Assembly: GCA_021848365.1 (NCBI GenBank)
Contig: JAJZUS010000003.1
Coordinates: 51,001 to 115,000, forward strand
Source: Actinomycetes bacterium
Lineage (GTDB): Bacteria; Actinomycetota; Acidimicrobiia; Acidimicrobiales; RAAP-2
DNA: 64,000 nucleotides
Direction of reading: 5' to 3'
Part shown: piece by piece, positions 25,693-33,378 of the stretch
Numbering within the stretch: the stretch's first letter is position 1
How the letters are laid out: the number at the start of each line of letters is the position of its first letter
Program-made: the position numbers and the translations under genes
The notes under the pieces: model-generated
The model's database searches: none
What the model was told of the DNA's origin: nothing
What the model saw: only the letters and a program-made list of their open reading frames with translations

Positions 25693-25803
25693 ATGGGCAT
25701 CGACAGCTATATCTGGGCCGAGGCCGAGACGACGTTCGTCCTCTTGGGCGTGCTGATCGCGGTCATCATCTGGGGCTTCTTCCAGCGCCATCCGTCCGAG
25801 TAG
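25693..25803 (+). CDS. 36-residue single-helix membrane protein, possible small oxidase subunit
   Basis: A short gene with a strong ribosome-binding site: GGAGG at 25684-25688, overlapping the ctaE stop, 4-5 bases before the ATG. The peptide begins MGIDSYIWAEAET, continues as one hydrophobic helix (TFVLLGVLIAVIIWGFF) and ends QRHPSE. Its size and form recall the very small subunit IV or CtaF/CcoQ-like peptides of other oxidases, but I cannot assign a family. Codons are G/C-rich at third positions, as in its neighbours. Confidence 0.72.
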   Translation: MGIDSYIWAEAETTFVLLGVLIAVIIWGFFQRHPSE

Positions 25804-25822
25804 ACCGACTACGGTCCATAGC

Positions 25823-26581
25823 GTGATGGAGGAGCGGCACCATTCACTTCGCCGAGCCAGCGCGATCGTCGGGATCGTGCTGTGGGTGGGGTGGATGGTG
25901 CCGCCTCTGTCGTCGGGCGCTCGGCACTACGAGTTCGCTCAGGCGCTGCAGTACGCGGTCTTCACCTTCGTAGCCCCGGTGCTCATCGCCGTGGGCGCGC
26001 CGTGGCGAGCCGTGCGGTGGGCCTCCGCGGCGCTCGACGGCACCCGCCGCGGTGACGCGAGGATCGAGCGCCACAATCGCTCGTCGGGCCAGCGGCGACT
26101 GATCGCGCGCAGCGCCGTTCTCGTGCTGATCGCCATCCTGTGGCGGGTGGCCCCGGTGGTGGACGCCCTCGTTCGGCACCCGCTCATGGTCGTCCTCGAG
26201 GCGCTGACCTTGACGGGGGCGGCCCTCGGCGTCTTCATCGACCTGGTCGATTCACCACCACTGCGAGCCCGCACGGCGCGACCGATGCGGATCGGGGTCT
26301 CGGCCGTCGTCATGTGGGCGGTGTGGATCGTCGCTTACTTGAACGGAATGTCGGCGACCTCCTGGTACACGGTGTTCGCTCACCACCCGGGGGGCCTGTC
26401 CCTCCCGGCGGACCAGCAGTTGAGCGCCGGGTCGATCTGGCTCTTCTCGGCTGCGTCGTTCGTCCCGATCGTCTTCTGGAACCTGATGCACTGGTTGCAG
26501 TCGGAAGAGGATCCGAGTGACGAGCTCTACCGGCTCGTTCGTGACGAGAAGGCCCGGGGGTTCTTCGGGACTCGCGACTGA
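25823..26581 (+). CDS. CtaG-like oxidase assembly protein, divergent copy
   Basis: A 252-residue protein with about six or seven hydrophobic segments that fits the caa3_CtaG family: FVAPVLIAVGAPWRAVRW early, SATSWYTVFAHHPGGLSLPADQQL late. The usual His pair before the APxL motif (HMIDH in the copy at 28460) is replaced by AQALQ here, so metal binding may be lost. CtaG proteins help form the CuB site. Starts at GTG 25823 or ATG 25826; TACGGT at 25810-25815 is a possible -10 box. It lies downstream of the small subunit gene in the same direction. Confidence 0.8.
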   Translation: MMEERHHSLRRASAIVGIVLWVGWMVPPLSSGARHYEFAQALQYAVFTFVAPVLIAVGAPWRAVRWASAALDGTRRGDARIERHNRSSGQRRLIARSAVLVLIAILWRVAPVVDALVRHPLMVVLEALTLTGAALGVFIDLVDSPPLRARTARPMRIGVSAVVMWAVWIVAYLNGMSATSWYTVFAHHPGGLSLPADQQLSAGSIWLFSAASFVPIVFWNLMHWLQSEEDPSDELYRLVRDEKARGFFGTRD

Positions 26582-26582
26582 A

Positions 26583-27263
26583 TCAGGTCAGTCCGCGCAG
26601 GGGCGCCATCACCGGCAACTTCAGATTCGTGAGCGTCTGACCGAGGATGTTCCCGGCGTTCGCCAGGTACTGCAGCGCGACTGTGCGGTCCGACGCGAGG
26701 AGTCGGGCCTGGCGCGCGAGGTCGTTGAATCGGGTGGTGTCACCGGGGTGTGCGAACGAGTACTGGATGTCCTCGATCGCGTGCAGGGCGTCCCCCGTCA
26801 CCCACGTGAGAACCGTCTGGTACATCAGGCCGATCTGCTTGCCGGCCGGAGTGTTGACGGGAACGACGCTGTTGCTCATGTCGTAGATCGGTCCGCTCGC
26901 GAGGGAGCAGTTGGTCTGGTCGTCGGTGAGCAGCTTGGGGATCTGGGCGAGATCGCCGGAGGTCAATCGTCCGGCGCGCCACTCGTTGAAGAAGGAGAAG
27001 GACTCGGTCAGGGCGTACGAACAGGGAGCGATCCCTTGATTGACCTGCTTGATCAGGGCATTCTGGTCCGCGGCATCCTGGGCCGCAGTGATGGGACTCG
27101 TGACGTCGGCGAGGACCGAGACCACGACGCCCACCGCGACGAGGAGAGTGAGGAGGAACCACGGACGTCGGTACCAGATGGCCTTGGTCGTGGCGAGGCT
27201 CGACGCGGGCATCGAGGCCGGGTTGTAGGCCGAGGCGCGCTCGTCGGGGGTGGGGCTCGTCAT
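26583..27263 (-). CDS. Membrane-anchored protein of unknown function (226 aa)
   Basis: One transmembrane helix at about residues 33-53 (WFLLTLLVAVGVVVSVLA) after a cytoplasmic Pro/Ala-rich start, then an outward-facing domain with two cysteines (APCSYAL, TNCSLASG), predicted mostly helical. No family recognised. Its ATG overlaps the stop of the SCO gene (ATGA), so the pair is co-expressed. The location suggests oxidase biogenesis or export, without direct evidence. It converges on the CtaG-like gene with one base between stops. Confidence 0.78.
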   Translation of the reverse strand: MTSPTPDERASAYNPASMPASSLATTKAIWYRRPWFLLTLLVAVGVVVSVLADVTSPITAAQDAADQNALIKQVNQGIAPCSYALTESFSFFNEWRAGRLTSGDLAQIPKLLTDDQTNCSLASGPIYDMSNSVVPVNTPAGKQIGLMYQTVLTWVTGDALHAIEDIQYSFAHPGDTTRFNDLARQARLLASDRTVALQYLANAGNILGQTLTNLKLPVMAPLRGLT

Positions 27264-28063
27264 CCGGCCAGACTACCGGCCGCCCCCGCGATCGCTCGGG
27301 CCGCGAGCGCCTCGGTCGCCGCGTCCAGGTGGTAAGCGCCGCGGGACGTCTCGTTGGCGCTCGGCAAGGCGCGGAAACGCAGGTCGCCCCGGGGGTCGAT
27401 GATGTAGAGGACGTCGTTGTGAACGCTCCGCCCGGTCGCGGGGTCGAGACGGACCTGCACGCCGTAGTCACTCCAGACCCGCGAGAGCTGCGCGAGCGAT
27501 CCCGAGAGGAACGTCACGTTGGCAAAGAGGTCCAGTCCGGTCCGCCCCAGGGCCGCGGGGGCGCCGGTGACGTGTGGGTGGAGGGGGTCGGTGTTGACGA
27601 GGGCCACGTCGACCCGGGCCCGCTGGGGGCCGAGGTCGACGAGGGCTTGCCGGATCTCGGCGCCGAGCACGGGACAGATGTCGGTGCACGTCGCGTTGAC
27701 GAACCCGACGATCAGGACGTGGCCGCGGGCGCGTGACACGGTCCACGGACGTCCGGTGGCGTCGTCGAGGGCGATAGGCGGTGCGGGGGACGCGGCAACG
27801 TGAGTGAGGGCGATGACCGAGCGAGCCCCGGTGACCGGCAGGGTCGTCGTGGGGTGCGGGGTGGTACCGCCCGTCGTCGCGACGCCGCGGGGATTGCCGA
27901 AGACGTGTTCCAAGGCGACGCCACCGAGGCCGAGGACGACGAGGACGGCGACGGCGACGATGATGAATCGCGGCGGCACCGGGGCGCGTCCGGCCCGGAA
28001 GGCGGCTTCGCGCTCGGCAGCCGACAGCGGTCCGGGAGACGGGGGAGGTGCGGGGTCAACCAC
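27260..28063 (-). CDS. SCO1/SenC-family copper chaperone
   Basis: A 267-residue protein anchored by one helix (about residues 33-51) with an extracytoplasmic thioredoxin fold. Copper/redox ligands are Cys126 and Cys130 in NATCTDICP, and His215 in RSVHNDVLYII. It is the normal SCO size, unlike the fusion at 19238. It supplies copper to CuA. GTG start at 28063 with a TAGAGT box 8 bases upstream. It is divergent from the small membrane protein gene at 28122. Confidence 0.92.
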   Translation of the reverse strand: MVDPAPPPSPGPLSAAEREAAFRAGRAPVPPRFIIVAVAVLVVLGLGGVALEHVFGNPRGVATTGGTTPHPTTTLPVTGARSVIALTHVAASPAPPIALDDATGRPWTVSRARGHVLIVGFVNATCTDICPVLGAEIRQALVDLGPQRARVDVALVNTDPLHPHVTGAPAALGRTGLDLFANVTFLSGSLAQLSRVWSDYGVQVRLDPATGRSVHNDVLYIIDPRGDLRFRALPSANETSRGAYHLDAATEALAARAIAGAAGSLAG

Positions 28064-28109
28064 GAGTCGCCACTCTACCGACGGGGGGTCGACGGCGTCC
28101 CGGTACCGC

Positions 28110-28115
28110 TACCAT
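28110..28115 (+). promoter_or_regulatory. -10 hexamer of leaderless promoter for the small membrane protein and CtaG
   Basis: TACCAT, 6-base spacer, then the ATG at 28122. Confidence 0.6.
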
Positions 28116-28121
28116 GACCCC

Positions 28122-28463
28122 ATGGGGGAGACGGAGCCGGTCCCGCCGTCCGGCGCGTGGCGCACGCACGTGGCGCTGGTGTTAGGGCTCGCGCTCTGCG
28201 GCGCGGCCTTCTGGTTCGAGCTCGGGCGAGCGGAGCGGGGCAACGCCCTCAGTTGGGCGTACGTGTTCGAGTGGCCCCTCCTCGCCGTCTTCGCCGTCTA
28301 CATGTGGTGGAAGTTCCTGCACGGTGATCGGGCGCCGAAGCCGTCGCGGCGACCGGAGCCCGGTCTCGCCCCCGAATACGCGTCGATGCTCAAGGCCTGG
28401 CAGGACGTCCAGAGCCGTCACGACGACACGGACGACAACGACGAGACCGGAACGCGGGCGTGA
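28122..28463 (+). CDS. Small membrane protein, paralogue of the one at 20971 (113 aa)
   Basis: Two hydrophobic segments: HVALVLGLALCGAAFWF, then a second following GNALSWAYVFEWPLL. The central motif is almost identical to that of the protein at 20971; the tails differ and are acidic here. Start chosen at ATG 28122 because of the leaderless-type box and the paralogue alignment; the frame is open further upstream. It overlaps the CtaG gene by 4 bases (GTGA), tying the family to oxidase assembly in this operon. Confidence 0.85.
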   Translation: MGETEPVPPSGAWRTHVALVLGLALCGAAFWFELGRAERGNALSWAYVFEWPLLAVFAVYMWWKFLHGDRAPKPSRRPEPGLAPEYASMLKAWQDVQSRHDDTDDNDETGTRA

Positions 28464-29365
28464 GCATCCTCTGGCGACACTGGAGTTTCGACCCGATCAT
28501 CGTCGTCCTCGCGGCGACGGCGATCTGGCACGAGGTCGGGCTGCGGCGGCTGCTGGAGCGCACGGCCGACCCCTCGCGCCGTCATCGACGTCGTGTCCGT
28601 TCTCTCGTCTTCTACGGCGGTCTGGCGCTGACCGCGGTCGCGATCGTGTCACCGCTCGACTACTGGTCGTCGAGCTACTTCTACGTCCACATGATCGATC
28701 ACGTCGTCGCCGCGTTCTTCGTGCCGATGCTCATCGTGGGCGGGGCTCCCTGGACGCCCCTGCTCTTCGGACTGCCGGTCGGGGCTCGTCGCAAGGTGGG
28801 ACGTTTCTTCTTCCTCTCGAGGCGGGCGGCCGTCTGGCGCGGCATCGGACGGGTGATCCGAGACCCCTGGGTCGCCGTCATCGGGTTCTCGGGGATCATG
28901 GTGCTCTGGCACATCCCGGTGATGTTCGACCTCGCCGAGAACAACAACCTCGTGCACGTCTGGCTGATGCACGGCAGCTTCCTGGTCTTCGGAACGCTCT
29001 TCTGGCTCCAGATCATCCCCTCGAGCCCGACTCGTCCCGCTCGCGGGGGCATCTGGCAGATCGGGGCCATCATCTTCGTCAACCTGGTGATGACGATCCT
29101 CGCGATGTCGATGAGCATTCTCACCACCACGAGCTGGTACTCCGTCTACGCTCACGTCCCCGGGGTGAGCCTCGCCCCGTTCCCCGATCAGCAGATCGGG
29201 GCCGCGATCCTCTGGGTCTGTGGCGACTTCTGGGCCCTGCCCACTCTGTCCGTCGTCATTCGACGCACGGTGGAGAGGGAGGGCTCCTTCTCCAATCTGG
29301 TGGACCGAGTGATGAGCCGCCGCAGCGCGAACTGGATCACCCGGGGCGTCACCACGGAGGGATGA
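28460..29365 (+). CDS. ctaG: CtaG-family cytochrome oxidase assembly protein
   Basis: A 301-residue membrane protein with about seven hydrophobic segments. The family core is clear: YVHMIDHVVAAFFVPMLIVG followed by GAPWTPLLFG, LWHIPVMFDLAENNNLVHVW, and TSWYSVYAHVPGVSLAPFPDQQIGA. The His pair missing in the paralogue at 25823 is present here. CtaG is needed for CuB insertion in Bacillus caa3 oxidase. GTG start overlaps the small membrane protein gene. Confidence 0.92.
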   Translation: MSILWRHWSFDPIIVVLAATAIWHEVGLRRLLERTADPSRRHRRRVRSLVFYGGLALTAVAIVSPLDYWSSSYFYVHMIDHVVAAFFVPMLIVGGAPWTPLLFGLPVGARRKVGRFFFLSRRAAVWRGIGRVIRDPWVAVIGFSGIMVLWHIPVMFDLAENNNLVHVWLMHGSFLVFGTLFWLQIIPSSPTRPARGGIWQIGAIIFVNLVMTILAMSMSILTTTSWYSVYAHVPGVSLAPFPDQQIGAAILWVCGDFWALPTLSVVIRRTVEREGSFSNLVDRVMSRRSANWITRGVTTEG

Positions 29366-29388
29366 GGTTCCGGGCGCGGGGCCACTGA

Positions 29389-29436
29389 TACCATGTCCGC
29401 GCACCGTCAAACGGGTCCCGTGAGGTCCGTACGGTG
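29389..29436 (+). promoter_or_regulatory. Promoter and short leader of the pyr operon
   Basis: TACCAT at 29389-29394 is a candidate -10, giving a start near 29401 and a leader of about 45 bases. The leader contains ACGGG-T-CCCGT at 29411-29421 and a longer CCGT...ACGG pairing (29404-29434) close to the ribosome-binding site. In Mycobacterium smegmatis PyrR represses translation by binding near the pyrR RBS; this leader could act likewise. That function is inferred. Confidence 0.35.
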
Positions 29437-29445
29437 GGAGGACGA

Positions 29446-30009
29446 GTGACGACTTCGAGTGGCCCCGAGCCCTCGCCACGGGATGTGGCGGTCCGCGCGC
29501 AATTGCTGACGACGGACGACGTCCGCCGCGCCCTTCGCCGAATGGCCCACGAGATCATCGAGCGCAACGCCGACGGCCCCGAGATCGTCGTCCTCGGAAT
29601 TCAGCGTGGCGGAACCGCACTGGCGCGAGAGTTGTCTGGTCTGGTGCGTCAGTTCGGCGGTTTGCAAGTCCACGACGGCACCCTGGACGTGGCCTTCTTC
29701 CGTGACGACCTCGCCGAACACCCGGTGCGGGCGGTGAGCGGCACCGACATCCCGGTCGACCTGACCGATCGAACGGTCGTGCTGGTCGACGACGTGCTCT
29801 ACACGGGTCGCACCATTCGCGCCGCCCTCAACGCTCTGGCCGAGTGGGGCCGTCCCCGGGCCATCCAGCTCGCGGTCCTCGTTGACCGGGGGCACCGGGA
29901 GTTACCCATTCGCGCGGACTTCGTGGGAAAGAACGTCCCCACTCGTCAGGGTGAGGCGATCCTCGCGTCGCTCACCGGGGTGTGGATCGGCGACGAGGCG
30001 GGGGAGTGA
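29446..30009 (+). CDS. pyrR: Pyrimidine operon regulator / uracil phosphoribosyltransferase PyrR
   Basis: A 187-residue type I phosphoribosyltransferase-fold protein. The PRPP loop VVLVDDVLYTGRTIRAAL is canonical, with IQRGGTALA and DRGHRELPIRADFVGKNVPT typical of PyrR. It binds pyr mRNA when UMP is abundant. GTG 29446 is preferred over GTG 29434 because GGGAGG stands between them. First gene of a seven-gene pyrimidine operon, overlapping pyrB by one base (TGATG). Confidence 0.95.
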   Translation: MTTSSGPEPSPRDVAVRAQLLTTDDVRRALRRMAHEIIERNADGPEIVVLGIQRGGTALARELSGLVRQFGGLQVHDGTLDVAFFRDDLAEHPVRAVSGTDIPVDLTDRTVVLVDDVLYTGRTIRAALNALAEWGRPRAIQLAVLVDRGHRELPIRADFVGKNVPTRQGEAILASLTGVWIGDEAGE

Positions 30010-30989
30010 TGGACACCATCCGGGGCGGGAATCTGATCGACCTGGGAGCGCTCTCTCGCGAGGCGATCGTCGAGGTCCTCGATACGGCTGAGGGCTTCGT
30101 GGAGGTGGCCTCGCGCACCGTGAAGAAGGTGCCGGCCCTCTCGGGTCGCGTCGTCGCGTCACTCTTCTACGAGGAGTCGACCCGCACGCGCCTGAGCTTC
30201 GAGACGGCCGCGAAGCGCCTGAGCGCCGACGTCCTGTCGCTGGCCGTGGCGTCGAGCAGTGTGAAGAAGGGCGAGTCGCTCCGCGACACGATCGCCACGA
30301 TCGAGGCCCTCGGCATCGACGCCGTCATCCTGCGCCACCGCTCCAGCGGGGCGGCGGAACAGGTGAGCCGCTACGTGCCCCACGTCCGGGTGATCAACGC
30401 CGGGGACGGTCTTCACCAACACCCGACCCAGGGACTGCTCGACGCCTTCACGGTGCGCCGGGCGCTCGCGGGCCGGCGTGGCGTCGAGGCGCTCGGTACG
30501 GGCGCGAGCCTGTTCGAGGGGCTCCGCGTCCTGATCGTGGGCGACATCCGCCACTCTCGCGTCGCCCGAAGCGACATCGACGCGTACGCCGCACTCGGGG
30601 CACGGGTGAGCGTCGCGGGGCCCGCGACGCTGCTGCCCGACGACCTCGACGAGTGGCCCGTCGAGGTGGCGACGAATCTCGACACGGCACTCGAGCGGGC
30701 GGACGTGGTGAGCCTCCTGCGACTCCAGACGGAGCGGGGCACGGGAGCGTTCGTGCCGAGCCTGCGCGAGTTCACGTCGACCTTCGGACTCACCGAAGAG
30801 CGGGCCGCGCGTCTTCGGCCCGAGGCGGTCGTGATGCACCCAGGGCCCATCAATCGCGGTGTCGAGCTCGACTCCGCGGTGGCCGACCTCCCCGCGTCGC
30901 TCATCGCCCAGCAGGTAGCGAGTGGCGTCCCAGTTCGCATGGCTGTGCTGTATCTGACGATCGCCGGCCGGGCCAAGGAGGAACGATGA
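30009..30989 (+). CDS. pyrB: Aspartate carbamoyltransferase catalytic chain
   Basis: A 326-residue transcarbamoylase joining carbamoyl phosphate and aspartate. The carbamoyl-phosphate site FYEESTRTRLSFE, the mobile-loop SSSVKKGESLRDT, HPTQGLLDAFTV and the aspartate-binding VMHPGPINRGVE are all present. No pyrI gene is adjacent. Its stop overlaps the pyrC start as ATGA. Confidence 0.97.
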   Translation: MDTIRGGNLIDLGALSREAIVEVLDTAEGFVEVASRTVKKVPALSGRVVASLFYEESTRTRLSFETAAKRLSADVLSLAVASSSVKKGESLRDTIATIEALGIDAVILRHRSSGAAEQVSRYVPHVRVINAGDGLHQHPTQGLLDAFTVRRALAGRRGVEALGTGASLFEGLRVLIVGDIRHSRVARSDIDAYAALGARVSVAGPATLLPDDLDEWPVEVATNLDTALERADVVSLLRLQTERGTGAFVPSLREFTSTFGLTEERAARLRPEAVVMHPGPINRGVELDSAVADLPASLIAQQVASGVPVRMAVLYLTIAGRAKEER

Positions 30990-32290
30990 CGGAACTCCTC
31001 ATTCGGGGTGGCTGGGTCGTCGGAGAGGCCGCCAGCGTGCGTGCCGACGTCCACGTACGGGACGGGGTCATCGTGGCCGTGGGCGAGGACCTTGAGGTCC
31101 CCGACGGAGCCCGCGTGATCGAGGCCGAGGGGTCGTGGGTGGGTCCCGGCTTCGTGGACTTGCACACCCACCTGCGCGAGCCGGGGGGGGAGGCGGCCGA
31201 GACCGTGGCGAGCGGGGCGCGAGCCGCCGCGGTGGGTGGCTTCACTGCGATCGTGGCCATGCCGAACACCGAGCCCGCGATCGACTCAGTCGACACCGCC
31301 GCCTACGTGCTCAGTCGGGGTCGTCACGCCGTCGTCGACGTGGCCGTCGCGGGAGCGATCACCGTGGGGCGCCGGGGTGAGCACCTGGCCCCCATGGCCG
31401 AGCTGGCCGCCCTCGGGGTGCGGCTCTTCACCGATGACGGAGCGGTCGTCCAGGACGCCGCCGTCATGCGGCGAGCCCTCGTCTACGCTCGTCCCCTCGG
31501 AGTTCGCCTCGCCCAGCACGCCGAGGACGCGTCCCTTGCGGACCCCGGTCAGATGAATGAGGGTCCCGTGTCGAGTCGGCTGGGGCTCATCGGCCGTCCC
31601 ACGCTCGCCGAAGACGTCATCGTGGCACGCGACATCGAGCTCGTGAGGGCGACGGGTGCGCCCCTGCACTTCCTTCACCTGTCGAGTGCTCGCGCCCTGG
31701 CGTTGGTCGAGGCGGCCCGGGCCGAGGGCCTCCCGATCACGGCGGAGGTCACTCCGCACCACCTCTCGTTGGACGAGTCGGCCTGTGTGGCCTACGACGC
31801 CACCTACAAGGTGAATCCGCCCCTGCGAGGGAACCGGGACGTGGCGGCCGTGCGCGACGCGCTGCGTCGCGGCGTCGTGGACGCCGTGGCGACGGACCAC
31901 GCCCCTCACGCGCCCGAGACGAAGGATCGCCCCTTCGACGAGGCCCCGAGTGGCGTTCTCGGTCTGGAGCACGCCGCCGCGCTCGTCAACGAGGTGATCG
32001 GTGACGACCCGGTGCGACTCTTCGCGGTGCTGAGCCGCGAGCCGGCCCGGATCGCCCAGTTGCGTGGCGCGGACGCTCGCGTGGGGCTGTCCGCGCACGG
32101 AGGGGCGATCGTGCCGGGCGAGGACGCGAACCTCGTGGTGTTCGATCCGGAGGCGACGTGGGTCGCGAACCGAGAGATCCTTCAGAGTCGTGCGCGTAAC
32201 ACCCCGTACCATGGTCGCCAACTGCGGGGCCGAGTGCGCACCACGGTGGTGAGGGGCGAGGTCGTGGTCCACGAGGGGGAAGTCCAGTGA
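30986..32290 (+). CDS. pyrC: Dihydroorotase
   Basis: A 434-residue type I dihydroorotase of the amidohydrolase family. It has the metal ligands [10 protein letters not shown] near residue 60, further His ligands in [12 protein letters not shown] and the Asp in [16 protein letters not shown]. It closes carbamoyl aspartate to dihydroorotate. The start at 30986 follows from the pyrB overlap and GGAGG upstream, although the frame is open further 5'. Confidence 0.97.
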   Translation: MTELLIRGGWVVGEAASVRADVHVRDGVIVAVGEDLEVPDGARVIEAEGSWVGPGFVDLHTHLREPGGEAAETVASGARAAAVGGFTAIVAMPNTEPAIDSVDTAAYVLSRGRHAVVDVAVAGAITVGRRGEHLAPMAELAALGVRLFTDDGAVVQDAAVMRRALVYARPLGVRLAQHAEDASLADPGQMNEGPVSSRLGLIGRPTLAEDVIVARDIELVRATGAPLHFLHLSSARALALVEAARAEGLPITAEVTPHHLSLDESACVAYDATYKVNPPLRGNRDVAAVRDALRRGVVDAVATDHAPHAPETKDRPFDEAPSGVLGLEHAAALVNEVIGDDPVRLFAVLSREPARIAQLRGADARVGLSAHGGAIVPGEDANLVVFDPEATWVANREILQSRARNTPYHGRQLRGRVRTTVVRGEVVVHEGEVQ

Positions 32291-33378
32291 CGCGGCCCCC
32301 CGCGACGCTCGCCCTGTCCGACGGGACCGTGTTTCGGGGCGAGGCGGCCGGATTCCTACCCGAGTCAGGGATCACGACGGGGGAGTTCGTGTTCAACACG
32401 GCCCTCAGCGGCTATCAGGAGGTCATCACCGATCCCAGTTACGCCGGTCAGGTCATCACCTTCACCTACCCCCACATCGGCAACTACGGGGTGACGCGCG
32501 CCGACGACGAGTCGCCGCACCCGTGGTGCGACGGCGTCATCGTGCGGGAGCTCACCGCGCGCGCGTCGAGCTGGCGGGCCGACGGGGATCTGGAGGACTT
32601 CCTGATCGCCCGGGGTGTGCCGGCGATGGTCGGCGTGGACACGCGCCGGCTCACGCGCCACCTCCGGGTTCACGGCGCCCTAGCGGGAGCCTTCGGGCAC
32701 GCCGACCCGGACGTGGTTGCCGCCGCCGCCGCCAGCGCTCGCGGTACCGACGGCTGCGACCTGGTGTCGCGGGTCTCCGTCCACCAGCCCTACGAGCTCG
32801 GCGCGGGCCGCTACCACGTGGTGGCTATCGACTACGGGATCAAGGGCGCCATGGTCCGTCAGTTGGCCGAGCGCTTCCGACTCACCGTGGTACCGGCCTC
32901 GACGAGCGCGCTCGAGATCCTGGCGAGGCGACCCGACGGCGTGTTCCTCTCGAACGGCCCCGGGGATCCCGCAGCCCTGCCGGAGCTCGTCGCCGAGATC
33001 GGACAGCTCGTGGGCCGGGTTCCGATCTTCGGCATCTGCCTCGGACACCAGCTGCTCGCGACCTCCCTCGGCGGGACCACCTACAAGCTGCCGTTCGGAC
33101 ACCACGGCAGCAACCACCCCGTCTCCGACCTATCGACGGGCCGAGTCGAGGTGACGGCCCAGAATCACAACTACGCCGTCGACGTCGCCGGGGTCGCCGG
33201 GGTACGCGTGACGCACGTCAACCTCAACGACGACGTCGTCGAGGGGATCGCCAGCGACGAGCGGCGGTGCTTCTCGGTCCAGTACCACCCGGAGGCGGCA
33301 CCCGGTCCCCACGACGCTCGGTACCTGTTCGATCGATTCGAGACGTTGATCGCCGACACGGCGGGAGAGGGGCGCTGA
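32287..33378 (+). CDS. carA: Carbamoyl-phosphate synthase small (glutaminase) chain
   Basis: A 363-residue subunit that hydrolyses glutamine and passes ammonia to CarB. The N-terminal CPSase small domain ([20 protein letters not shown]) is followed by a class I glutamine amidotransferase with nucleophile Cys in [12 protein letters not shown] and the C-terminal catalytic His/Glu in [13 protein letters not shown] start inside the pyrC stop, and a one-base overlap with carB. It serves both the pyrimidine operon and the arginine genes at 56 kb. Confidence 0.97.
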   Translation: MTRPPATLALSDGTVFRGEAAGFLPESGITTGEFVFNTALSGYQEVITDPSYAGQVITFTYPHIGNYGVTRADDESPHPWCDGVIVRELTARASSWRADGDLEDFLIARGVPAMVGVDTRRLTRHLRVHGALAGAFGHADPDVVAAAAASARGTDGCDLVSRVSVHQPYELGAGRYHVVAIDYGIKGAMVRQLAERFRLTVVPASTSALEILARRPDGVFLSNGPGDPAALPELVAEIGQLVGRVPIFGICLGHQLLATSLGGTTYKLPFGHHGSNHPVSDLSTGRVEVTAQNHNYAVDVAGVAGVRVTHVNLNDDVVEGIASDERRCFSVQYHPEAAPGPHDARYLFDRFETLIADTAGEGR

